From the NCBI GenBank assembly GCA_017428785.1, contig JAFRQD010000060.1:1-64000 (forward strand): 64,000 nt of DNA. Direction: 5' to 3'. Positions 42,017 to 50,608 of the stretch are shown piece by piece. Within the stretch, counting starts at the first letter, position 1; each line of letters begins with the position of its first letter. The notes under the pieces are model-generated. The model made no database searches and was not told the origin of the DNA. It saw nothing but the letters and a program-made list of their open reading frames with translations. This DNA comes from Bacteroidaceae bacterium (GTDB lineage Bacteria; Bacteroidota; Bacteroidia; Bacteroidales; Bacteroidaceae). Both the position numbers and the translations under genes were made by a program.

Positions 42017-43102
42017 ATGATTTCGTCATTTTCCGCTCAACTTGAAGCATGGTATAGGGAATTTGGGCGCGATTTGCCTTGGAGGCAGACAAGCGACCCT
42101 TTCCTCATCATGCTTTCGGAGTTCATCCTTCAGCAGACGCAGATTGTTCAAGGGATGAGTTACTACCTGCGCTTTGCGGAACGGTTCCCTTCTGCTGAGA
42201 GCCTTGCCAACGCAAGCGAGGAGGAAGTGATGCGGCTCTGGCAAGGGCTGGGCTACTACAGTCGGGCCAGGAATCTTCGCAAGGCGGCTCAGGAGGTTGC
42301 AAAGGCCGGGCATTTCCCGAAGGACTACAGCTTCATTCGGGCTTTGCCAGGCGTGGGCGACTATACGGCGGCTGCCATTATGAGTTTTGCCTTCGGAGAG
42401 CCATACGCCGTGCTCGACGGAAATGTGCAACGCGTTCTGGCCCGTCATTTCGGCATCAGCGAGCCTGTTGATACCACTCAAGGCAAGAAGTTGCTTCGTG
42501 CCCTTGCCGACGAGATGCTCGACCGCCAGCATCCTGCCCTCTACAATCAAGCCATCATGGACTTCGGAGCCCTGCAATGCAAGCCGACTTCGCCGCTTTG
42601 TGACGCTTGCCCGCTTGCCGAAACCTGCCAAGCGCTCAAGGAGCATCAGGTGGACAAGCTGCCTGTCAAAGCAAAGCGCACGGCCATTCGCGACCGCTAC
42701 TTTACTTATATTTACACGCGCACAGAGGACGGGAAGACGCTCCTTCGCCGCAGAGGCAGCGGCGACATCTGGCAAGGGCTTTTCGAGTTCCCCTTAATCG
42801 AATCGGAAAGGCCGCTCACGATGGCCGAGGTGGAGCAACGGCTCAACAACCAATGGCCAATCGGGAATGGTCGATGGCCAATCACTCTCGTTGCCCGTGA
42901 TGTCCTGCATCAGCTCACACACCAGCGCCTGCATGCAGACTTCTACTGTCTCACTTTGCCAGCCTCTCAATGTCCTGTTTCCAATGGGGGGAAGAGCAAC
43001 GTTCAATGGGAGAAAGGGCAATGGGTTGAGGAGAAGTCGCTCGACCACTATGCCCTTCCGCGTTTATTGGAGAAACTGCTGGAGAGGCTAAAGCGCACCT
43101 GA
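42017..43102 (+). CDS. mutY: A/G-specific adenine DNA glycosylase
   Basis: MutY removes adenine mispaired with 8-oxoguanine. From ATG 42017 the product is 361 residues. Catalytic Glu35 lies in SEFILQQTQ, the helix-hairpin-helix is LPGVGDYTA (110-118), Asp134 lies in VLDGNV, and the 4Fe-4S ligands are Cys188, 195, 198 and 204. A NUDIX-like 8-oxoG recognition domain follows (about 230-355). Two CAATGGG-type repeat stretches encode 'QWPIGNGRWPI' (about 278-288) and 'VSNGGKSNVQWEKGQWV' (about 320-337), so the C-terminal domain has grown by repeats. The promoter overlaps the open frame upstream, ruling out the longer start. Confidence 0.93.
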   Translation: MISSFSAQLEAWYREFGRDLPWRQTSDPFLIMLSEFILQQTQIVQGMSYYLRFAERFPSAESLANASEEEVMRLWQGLGYYSRARNLRKAAQEVAKAGHFPKDYSFIRALPGVGDYTAAAIMSFAFGEPYAVLDGNVQRVLARHFGISEPVDTTQGKKLLRALADEMLDRQHPALYNQAIMDFGALQCKPTSPLCDACPLAETCQALKEHQVDKLPVKAKRTAIRDRYFTYIYTRTEDGKTLLRRRGSGDIWQGLFEFPLIESERPLTMAEVEQRLNNQWPIGNGRWPITLVARDVLHQLTHQRLHADFYCLTLPASQCPVSNGGKSNVQWEKGQWVEEKSLDHYALPRLLEKLLERLKRT

Positions 43103-43196
43103 GCGCTTCGTTTTCCACACGAAAATCGCGAAAAATCCTTTACAAAAATCATACCCTAAAATAGGGAAAATCGAAACGAGGCACAGAGAGATTTCA

Positions 43197-43460
43197 AACG
43201 CCGCACGCGGAGTTTGTCATCGCCGCACGCGGAGTTTGCAAATTCCCCATGCGGAGTTGACTGATTCCGCAGGCAGAAAATGTCGGAAAAACACGCTGCA
43301 TTTAACAACTCGGCACAGAATACCTGTACTTTCTTTGCCCGAAGTTCAAAATCTTGTCTTCGGAAACTGCCTTCTGTAGGGAGAAACGCGATTTAAGCCC
43401 TTATTTTGCGCTCGGGGTAGAAAAGTGCCAGACGAACAAAAATAAGCCGTCAGAGAGCGA
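43197..43460 (+). repeat. Dispersed non-coding element, copy G (22-bp array plus conserved tail)
   Basis: An array of four 22-bp units (43197-43284, CGCCGCACGCGGAGTTTG then AT-rich variants) is followed by a conserved tail holding TACTTTCTTTGC, TTCAAAATC, GATTTAAGCCC and GGGGTAGAAAAGTGCCA (43417-43433). The order and spacing match the element at 60470-60768 on the opposite strand. It fills much of the 569-bp gap between mutY and the GH5-GH43 gene; the remainder to 43635 shows no other feature. Confidence 0.8.
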
Positions 43461-43635
43461 GGCACTGGAAAATATCTTGACATTTTGCCAGTCGAATATC
43501 GGAGCTCTCCCAGCACATCGGCGGGCCTCCACATCGTCGGCAATCTCTATCGCTCTTTCACGAGTGCAAAATCACAATAAACGGCGGCAGACGATTTTTT
43601 CAGGGCGAAACGACTGAACTTTGTGCAAAAAACAT

Positions 43636-43643
43636 TATATTTG
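43636..43643 (+). promoter_or_regulatory. -7 box (TATATTTG) for the GH5-GH43 gene
   Basis: TATATTTGCAGG lies 29-36 bp before the ATG; the nearest TTTG (43620) is too close to be the -33 element. Confidence 0.55.
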
Positions 43644-43671
43644 CAGGCAAAACTAAAAAATATCGTATGAG

Positions 43672-46600
43672 ATGAAACTATTAAAACCTTTACTCCTTTT
43701 CGCTTGGGCAGCCCTGTTTGCCACAAGCCTGAATGCACAAGTTTCCAAACCGCTGCCCGCTCTGCATGTCGAGGGCAAATGGCTTTGCGACACCCACGGC
43801 AACCATGTGGTGCTGCATGGCGTGATGGATACGCCCAGCATGTGGTTCAATGGGTACTTTGATGAGAACGGCGACCACCACAGCTATTGGAGCGGAGGCT
43901 ATAACGCCAACGGCGCGAACAACTGCAAGGACTATTTCGAGAAAATCTTCACTGCCTTGGAGAAGGCTAAATGCGACGTCTTCCGTCTGCACCTTGATCC
44001 TGCATGGACCAACGACCCTCGTCCTGACTCGATTTATATTTATCCAGGTTCAGAAGGACAGGCAGAAGGAGTTGGCGGCGAAGCCAGCATCAGAAAGTTC
44101 AACCCCAACCGCCTGAAGACCTTCCTCACAAGTCTGTACTGGCCTCTCATACAAAAGGCCATAGACCACAAGATGTATGTGGTGGTGCGTCCGCCAGGTG
44201 TATGCCCTGGTTCGCTGAGAGTGGGCGACTATTACAACCAGTATCTGATGACGGTCTGGGACATGTTCACCCAGAACGCAAACGTCAAGAAGTATGCGGG
44301 GCAAGTCAGCATAGAACTGGCCAACGAGCCCGTCTCGCTAAAGAACGCCGACGGAGAGGACGACCCGAAGGCGCTGCACGACTTCTTCCAGCCCATCGTG
44401 GACAAGATTCGCGCCAATGGTTTCTCCGGCATCATCTGGGCTCCCGGAACAGGCTGGCAAGCCAACTATACAAGCTATGAGACCTATCCCATAGAGGGCG
44501 CCAATATCGGCTATGCAGTTCACGACTATTGCGGATGGTATGATACATGGGACGGACATCATGACCCTCAAAACAAAATCAACCAGTTCAAGAAGCAAGT
44601 GCCCGTAGTGGATACAGCACCCATCATCATCACCGAGGTGGACTGGAGCCCCAAGAAGGAGGGAACCGGCCACTACGACGAGCACGGGAATTGGGTGGAG
44701 TCGAACTATGGCACTTGGGCCACCGGCTCCACCTCAAAGTGGGGCATGGCCTACAAGGCAATGCTTGACCACTATGGGAATATCTCCATGACGCTCTCCG
44801 GAACCCACTGCCTCATCGACGTCCTCACGCTCCTCAGGACAGGCAAGGTCGAACCCGCTTTCGGCGGCCTCGAGGAGGCTTGCGGCAAAGCCTGCATGGA
44901 TTGGTATGCCGACTACTATAATGTGGATTGGGCTCACCCAGACTTCAAGAACACGACCTACAGCGACCAAGGCGATGGCAACTACAAGAACCCGCTCATC
45001 TTTGCCGACTTCCCAGACCCGGACGTCATCCGTGTGGAAGACACCTACTACATGATCTCCACCACCATGCACAACTTCCCCGGCGCCACCATCCTGAAGT
45101 CTAAGGACCTGGTGAACTGGGAGTATTGTGCCCAGCCGCTGGAGCAACTCTCCCAGAAAGACCGCTACAGCCTCATTGGCAACGAGAACGCCTATGCAGC
45201 CGGCATGTGGGCATGCTCTATGACCTGGCACGACGGCAAGTTCTACATCCTCATCAACGGCAACGATGCAGGCGGCTTTGTCCTCTCGGCCACAAACCCC
45301 GAGGGCAAGTGGGAGAAGAAACAACTGTCCCGCATCTATTACGACCCGGGCATGCTCTTCGACAATGGCAAAGTCTATGTGGCCTGCGGCATCGGCAACA
45401 TCCAGATCTGTGAACTCGACGAGGACTTCAACCTGAAACGAGAGCAGACTGTCATCAGAGACAAGGACGGCCTGGAAGGTTCACACCTATATAAAATAGG
45501 TAACTACTACTACATCTATGCCACCTACGGCGGTTGGCCGTCCGGTCAGGCCATCTTCCGCTCGGAAAACATCTTCGGCCCGTATGAAGAAAGGATGCTC
45601 GTTGAGAAGATAATCGACAACAAGCCTAACACCGTTCATCAAGGAGCCCTCGTCGAGACGCAAACCGGCGAATGGTGGACCATCCTTCAAGAGGATCTGG
45701 GCGCCTTCGGCCGTATGCCTAACCTGCAACCCGTCACATGGGAAGACGGCTGGCCCATAGTAGGCAACAACGGCAAGCCCTACACCACTCACGCCAAGCC
45801 GAACACGGGAACCTTTGTGCCTCGCATCTTCCTGCCCACAAACGATACCTTCCGCTCCTACCAGCCGGATATGCAATGGCAGTGGAACCACAATCCCGAC
45901 AACGGCTACTGGAGTATGATAGATCGCATGGGATGGCTTCGCCTGAGGACATGTGGCTCAGCAAACCGCTTGACGCAGGCTCGCAACATTCTCACCCAAC
46001 GCATCTTCGGCCTTCACAGCAAACCGTCGCAAGCCTCAATGGGAACTATCCGCCTTGACGTAAGCAACTTGCAAGAAGGCGACCGAGCAGGCATCTGCAT
46101 CCTGCAAGACCCGTACGCCGCCATCGCCGTGGAAGTGAAGGACGGAAAGAAGCAACTTGTCTGGTGGCAAGACACACTACGCGTCGACAACAGCTTTACT
46201 CCATCGCAAAAGACACAGGAAATAGAAATAGACAGCGTGATATATCTGCGAGCCGCCATCACCTACAACACCAGCAAGACGCAGTTTTCGTACTCGCTCA
46301 ACAACAAGACTTTCACGCAGCTGGGCGACCAGACTACCCTCAGGTTCAATCTTACTGTCTTCGTTGGGGCGCGCTTCGGTCTGTTCTGTTATAACACCGG
46401 AAACGGCAGTGGCGGATATGCCGACTTCGACTGGTTCTCGACTGAGAAAGACTTCGAGGAAAGCACATTCTTCCCCTCAGAATTCGAAGGCTACAGTCCC
46501 GAAATGCTTACTGCCGAGAAGATAGAGATGGAATCCGAAGAGATGGAAGTGATGATTGGGAACAACAAACCGATAAAGCTTACCGCGACCTTTGCCGACG

Positions 46601-47334
46601 GCCATACCGAGGATGTCAGCGCGAAGGCCGAATACAAGGCAGATGTAGAGGGCGTCGTGGCGACACAAGGCGGCATGATACGCGGCTTGGCGGAAGGCAG
46701 CACCTATGTCACTGCCACCTATACCGACCCGTTGGGCAATAAGCTACAGACCACGACAAGCGTCCAAACTTCATTCTTCCCCCTCGCTTCAGAGTTCATC
46801 AACACCTCACTCTTCTCTCAAGGCACTTTTATCGAGAAGAGCCACACCTTCCGATTTGGCGAGTACGGTCAGATGGGATGGGAATACTCCAACGGCGCCG
46901 ACATGTCTGGCTACAAGTATCTGGTTGTTAATCTGACGAGGGCTGCCAGCGGAACACACCTCAACATCTTCACTGCACCAAGTATTTGGAGTGACTGTTG
47001 CGAATCCCCCAACTTCGGCAACAAGAAGCAAATCGTCGTCAATCTGGAAACTGCCACATACACCAGCGGCGACAAAGCAGGCCAGCCTCTCGACACCAAG
47101 AACGTTCGCATCGTTTCCTTCTGGAACAACAAGGGCACCTTATTGGTCAAGGACATGTACCTGACAAACAACGATGACTACACCCGCAGTATTCCTGATG
47201 GAATCGAGGATCTCGCCCCAGCTCTCTCCATAGATGAGGAGGCTGTCTATGACATCGCAGGCCGGAAAGTCACCAACGGAAGCCTGCATCGAGGGATATA
47301 CATTCAGAACGGAAGAAAAATCGCCGTCAAATGA
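43672..47334 (+). CDS. GH5-GH43 bifunctional glycosidase with BIG2 and C-terminal tail
   Basis: The product is 1,220 residues. Signal peptide 1-22. GH5 domain about 35-415, with acid/base Glu219 in ELANEP and nucleophile Glu322 in IIITEVDWSP. GH43 five-blade propeller about 440-750, opening 'NPLIFADFPDPDVIRVEDTY' with the catalytic Asp. Then a beta-sandwich (about 755-950), a BIG2 domain (about 960-1,035), a carbohydrate-binding-like region (about 1,040-1,170) and a C-terminal 'VYDIAGRKV' tail. GH5 plus GH43 suits xylan/arabinoxylan or arabinan-decorated glucan attack at the cell surface. The stop overlaps the next start (ATGA). Confidence 0.88.
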   Translation: MKLLKPLLLFAWAALFATSLNAQVSKPLPALHVEGKWLCDTHGNHVVLHGVMDTPSMWFNGYFDENGDHHSYWSGGYNANGANNCKDYFEKIFTALEKAKCDVFRLHLDPAWTNDPRPDSIYIYPGSEGQAEGVGGEASIRKFNPNRLKTFLTSLYWPLIQKAIDHKMYVVVRPPGVCPGSLRVGDYYNQYLMTVWDMFTQNANVKKYAGQVSIELANEPVSLKNADGEDDPKALHDFFQPIVDKIRANGFSGIIWAPGTGWQANYTSYETYPIEGANIGYAVHDYCGWYDTWDGHHDPQNKINQFKKQVPVVDTAPIIITEVDWSPKKEGTGHYDEHGNWVESNYGTWATGSTSKWGMAYKAMLDHYGNISMTLSGTHCLIDVLTLLRTGKVEPAFGGLEEACGKACMDWYADYYNVDWAHPDFKNTTYSDQGDGNYKNPLIFADFPDPDVIRVEDTYYMISTTMHNFPGATILKSKDLVNWEYCAQPLEQLSQKDRYSLIGNENAYAAGMWACSMTWHDGKFYILINGNDAGGFVLSATNPEGKWEKKQLSRIYYDPGMLFDNGKVYVACGIGNIQICELDEDFNLKREQTVIRDKDGLEGSHLYKIGNYYYIYATYGGWPSGQAIFRSENIFGPYEERMLVEKIIDNKPNTVHQGALVETQTGEWWTILQEDLGAFGRMPNLQPVTWEDGWPIVGNNGKPYTTHAKPNTGTFVPRIFLPTNDTFRSYQPDMQWQWNHNPDNGYWSMIDRMGWLRLRTCGSANRLTQARNILTQRIFGLHSKPSQASMGTIRLDVSNLQEGDRAGICILQDPYAAIAVEVKDGKKQLVWWQDTLRVDNSFTPSQKTQEIEIDSVIYLRAAITYNTSKTQFSYSLNNKTFTQLGDQTTLRFNLTVFVGARFGLFCYNTGNGSGGYADFDWFSTEKDFEESTFFPSEFEGYSPEMLTAEKIEMESEEMEVMIGNNKPIKLTATFADGHTEDVSAKAEYKADVEGVVATQGGMIRGLAEGSTYVTATYTDPLGNKLQTTTSVQTSFFPLASEFINTSLFSQGTFIEKSHTFRFGEYGQMGWEYSNGADMSGYKYLVVNLTRAASGTHLNIFTAPSIWSDCCESPNFGNKKQIVVNLETATYTSGDKAGQPLDTKNVRIVSFWNNKGTLLVKDMYLTNNDDYTRSIPDGIEDLAPALSIDEEAVYDIAGRKVTNGSLHRGIYIQNGRKIAVK

Positions 47335-49340
47335 AGAAGACAGTATTTATCGCCGCTCTGCTCTGTTCCTTAGCCATCCAGGCAAACGGGAACAGATGGC
47401 AAATAAACGATAGCCACTCCGTACAATGGGACACCTCGATTGGCGCTCTACCCTATTACGACCATATCGAGATGTCGGGGCTCTGGGCCTCTGTGGTTTA
47501 CTATTGGGGTGTGGACGAGAAGAGGCAGTTCCACATGGACAGGCACCTCGTCTTCCCGATGCTCAGGACCGTCCCGAACAACACGCACGCCAGCTGGATG
47601 CCGCGATGCGATGTCGATTTCCTGGAAGGGATGACGGCCAACAAACGATACATGAGCGCCCAGCAAGTGAAGGTCGTCACCATAAACGGCATCCTGAATG
47701 TCTCGGGGGTTGTGACTGGCGACGGCAACGACTTCGAGCTGATGCGCCAATACTTCCCAAGCACCTCAAAGGCTGCGGTTTGCGAGAAGTACACCATCAA
47801 GAACATCGGCCAGAAGAAGGAGACCGTCCTTGTGCCTGCCATGCATCAGGTACGCACCACCAACAAGGAAGACGGCACGCGAGGTTCGTATTGCCTGGTG
47901 GCTCGAACCGAGTTCCAGGAGGACTTCAAGAAGACTCTAGAGCCGGGGGAGAGCGCCTCTTTCTATTGCACGATTCAGGCCTACGCTTTGGCCGACGGGA
48001 AGGAACTGCCCGTGAATGTGGAGGAGGAACTGGCCAAACGCAAGGACTTCGTGCAGGAAGTGACCACAAGCAAGCTGCGCTTCTACTGCCCCGACAACAC
48101 CATCACGACGCTCTTCGAGATGAGCAAGATTCGCACCAGCGAGAGCATCTTCCACACGCAAGGCGGCCTGATGCACGCTCCCGGAGGCGAGTCGTATTAT
48201 GCCGCCATGTGGTGCAACGACCAGGCCGAGTACGTCAATCCCTTCTTCCCTTTCCTGGGTTATGACAAAGGCAACGAGAGCGCGATGACCACTTGGCTCA
48301 GTTATCTGAAGTACATCAATCCCGAGTATAAATTCGTGCCTTGGAGCATCATTTGCGGAGGCGACGATGTCTATGGTCCCTTTGACAGAGGCGATGCCGC
48401 CATGCTTGCATACGGAGCGAGCCGCTATTGTCTGGAAAGGGGCGACAGGGAGATTGCCCTGCAAGTATGGCCGCTGATAGAATGGTGCCTGGAGTATTGC
48501 CATCGCAAGCTCAACAAGAACGGTGTCGTGGCCAGCGACGCCGACGAACTGGAGCATCGTCTGCCAAGCGGCGACGCCAATCTGTGCACCAGCAGCCTCT
48601 ACTACGATGCCTTGCTCAGCAGCGCTTGGCTTTCAGAGGAGCTGGGACGGGACAAGAAGCAGGCAGCCACCTATCGTCAGCAAGCCGCCGAACTGCGCAG
48701 AAACATCGACAAGTTCTTCCATTCGACCGTCGAGGGCTACGACACCTATCGCTACTACGAGGGTAACGATGTGCTGCGCTCCTGGATTTGCATTCCGCTC
48801 ACGATGGGCATTTACGAACGCGCAGAGGGAACTCTCCAGGCGATGTTCTCGCCTCAGCTGTGGACGGAAAACGGAATGCTCTCGCAGAGTGGCGACAAGA
48901 TATTCTGGGATCGTTCCACACTCTACGGTTTCCGAGGAGCCTTTGCCGCCGGTTATGCCGACAAAGCCCTCGAGTACCTGCAGAAGTTCAGCACGATTCG
49001 TCTGCTTGGCGAGCATGTGCCGTACGTTGTAGAGGCTTGGCCTGAAGGCGGTCAGCGCCACCTGGCTGCCGAGAGCGGGCTCTATTGCCGCATCATCACG
49101 GAAGGTCTGCTCGGGTTCCGCCCCACAGGTTTCCGCAGCTTTACCCTCACCCCTCAGATGCCCACCACATGGAGCGAATATAGTCTGCACGGCATCTATG
49201 CGTGCACAGACTCGCCCATCAATATTGAGGTAACACGCAAAGGAAAAGGCAAGCTTGGGGTGAAAATAGAGAAGAACGGGAAGCCCATAAAAAGCTTCGT
49301 CATCACCCCAGGCGAGACCATAAAGGTCGTGGTGAAGTAA
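47331..49340 (+). CDS. Six-hairpin glycosidase-like exported protein
   Basis: The product is 669 residues with signal peptide 1-18. An N-terminal beta-sandwich (about 20-240) precedes an (alpha/alpha)6-barrel-like region (about 250-590; 'WCNDQAEYVNPFFPFLGYDK', 'AMLAYGASRYCLERGDREIA', 'WDRSTLYGFRGAFAAGYADK'), and a short C-terminal beta domain ('FRPTGFRSFTLTPQMP', 'IKKFVITPGE'-like end). The layout resembles inverting glycosidases of the GH95/GH78/GH63 superfamily, but I cannot assign a family. Coupling to the GH5-GH43 gene by a 4-bp overlap suggests it finishes the same substrate. Confidence 0.72.
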   Translation: MKKTVFIAALLCSLAIQANGNRWQINDSHSVQWDTSIGALPYYDHIEMSGLWASVVYYWGVDEKRQFHMDRHLVFPMLRTVPNNTHASWMPRCDVDFLEGMTANKRYMSAQQVKVVTINGILNVSGVVTGDGNDFELMRQYFPSTSKAAVCEKYTIKNIGQKKETVLVPAMHQVRTTNKEDGTRGSYCLVARTEFQEDFKKTLEPGESASFYCTIQAYALADGKELPVNVEEELAKRKDFVQEVTTSKLRFYCPDNTITTLFEMSKIRTSESIFHTQGGLMHAPGGESYYAAMWCNDQAEYVNPFFPFLGYDKGNESAMTTWLSYLKYINPEYKFVPWSIICGGDDVYGPFDRGDAAMLAYGASRYCLERGDREIALQVWPLIEWCLEYCHRKLNKNGVVASDADELEHRLPSGDANLCTSSLYYDALLSSAWLSEELGRDKKQAATYRQQAAELRRNIDKFFHSTVEGYDTYRYYEGNDVLRSWICIPLTMGIYERAEGTLQAMFSPQLWTENGMLSQSGDKIFWDRSTLYGFRGAFAAGYADKALEYLQKFSTIRLLGEHVPYVVEAWPEGGQRHLAAESGLYCRIITEGLLGFRPTGFRSFTLTPQMPTTWSEYSLHGIYACTDSPINIEVTRKGKGKLGVKIEKNGKPIKSFVITPGETIKVVVK

Positions 49341-49352
49341 GGCGAGCGAAAC

Positions 49353-49443
49353 ATTGGCGTCCGACAAATATGGCCAGCCCTTACCCTATAGGGCATGAGA
49401 AAGGCCAAGAAGCAACAAGCCCGGGGTTCTGCCCTGGGCTTGA
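49353..49443. mobile_element. Partial MITE-like element (left half)
   Basis: It starts ATTGGCGTCCGACAAA, like the 16-bp terminal repeat at 23021, then has GCCCT...AGGGC and AAGCCCGGGG/CCCTGGGCTT hairpins in the same order as the intact 297-bp element. No right end is visible. Confidence 0.5.
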
Positions 49444-49480
49444 TGCTTGCCCCAATTGACAATTTGTCACTTTTTAGGCA

Positions 49481-49820
49481 CTTTTGCTTACACTCGCATT
49501 TTAAGAAAACACTCCAGAATCGCTCGAAACGGTCCCGGACATGCTTTTGTTCATTTTTTCAAAAAGACGTGCTTAAATCGAGCGGATTTTGAAACCACCT
49601 CTGCTACAAGCAGTTGCCGCAACCCCTCAATTTTCAATCTTCAATCTTCAATGGTCATAATGCCATCTCCACATAGCAAAACAGGCAATTTTTGCGCGTT
49701 TTTGCACACTTTTCCGCTTGCGAAGTCTGCAATCCCCGCAGGGGGAATTTGCAAACGCCGCGTGTTAAGTTGGGCAACTTCGCGTGCGGCGTTTGTCAAC
49801 GCCACACGTGGAACCACAAA
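49481..49820 (-). repeat. Dispersed non-coding element, copy H (diverged)
   Basis: Read on the minus strand: a 22-bp-period array (49820-49714; CGCCGCGTG and CCCCGCAGG variants), an inserted TTGAAGA minisatellite (49628-49655), then TTCAAAATC, CTCGATTTAAGC and finally AAAAGTGCC, the same order of blocks as copies G and J. It occupies most of the 602-bp convergent gap between the six-hairpin gene and the cyclo-ligase; no gene is seen there. Confidence 0.65.
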
Positions 49821-49942
49821 AGACCGCGTTTGGCGGCCCCATTTTCGCCACTTTTCGATGTGTGCAAAAACTGACGATATGACAGGAAAGAGCAGGAAAC
49901 GGTGACATTTTGAAAACAGCGCGAAGATTCTCGCCTGCCTAC

Positions 49943-50608
49943 TCAGGAAATCACTTCGTGGACCGAAATGTCGTGGGGCTCTGCAGGAACTTCGCCCAGG
50001 AACTGGAAGGGGAAGCAAATGCCGGTCAGTCGGGCGTTTGTGAGCTTAGGCAGAAGGCGGTCGTAAAAGCCTTTGCCTCGCCCCAGCCGGTGCCCTGCTC
50101 CATCGAACGCCATGCCCGGAATGAGGGCAAGCTCTATCTCGTGGTAATTGTCGGGAGCAAACAAAGGTCCCGTCGGCTCCATGATGCCGAAGGCACCCTT
50201 TGTGAGCGAGGTTTCTCCCTCGTAGAGGTGGAGTTCCAACTCTTCGCCCTTCACAACAGGCAGGAGGACGCGTCGCCCGCTCTCGAAGGCCGCCGCTATC
50301 AGCGTCCGCACATCGACTTCGTCCGGCAGAGGGTAATACAAAAGCAAGGTGCCTGCTTCCTGCCAAGCGGCAGAAGCAAGCACCTTATAGCAAATCTCTG
50401 CGGAAAGTTCAGACAGCCGGGCAGCCCAATCTCTTTTCTGCGCCCGTACAAAGCGGCGCAGGATAGCCTTCTGCCCAGACCCTCTCCCTGCCTCCCCCTC
50501 TATGGGGAGGTCCTCGCTTGAGTTGTTTCTCCTAAGGGAGACTGACGGGCCCTCTACTTCTTTGCCTTCTTCTTGTCGTACTCTTCCCACAGTTTCTTCT
50601 TGGCACAA
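49943..50608 (-). CDS. 5-formyltetrahydrofolate cyclo-ligase
   Basis: It converts 5-formyl-THF to 5,10-methenyl-THF with ATP. The conserved core begins at about residue 47 ('KAILRRFVRAQKRDW') and includes 'LLLYYPLPDEVDVRTLI', 'PVVKGEELELHLYEG', 'ALIPGMAFDGAGHRLGRGKG' and 'YDRLLP'. No usable start codon lies between the core and ATG 50608, so translation must begin within the upstream GH109 gene (55-bp overlap; a GTG at codon 7 is an alternative). The extra N-terminal residues are partly encoded by a CCTCCCCCTCTATGGGGAGG palindrome (50478-50540). The usual length is about 180-200; this one is 221. Confidence 0.9.
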   Translation of the reverse strand: MCQEETVGRVRQEEGKEVEGPSVSLRRNNSSEDLPIEGEAGRGSGQKAILRRFVRAQKRDWAARLSELSAEICYKVLASAAWQEAGTLLLYYPLPDEVDVRTLIAAAFESGRRVLLPVVKGEELELHLYEGETSLTKGAFGIMEPTGPLFAPDNYHEIELALIPGMAFDGAGHRLGRGKGFYDRLLPKLTNARLTGICFPFQFLGEVPAEPHDISVHEVIS

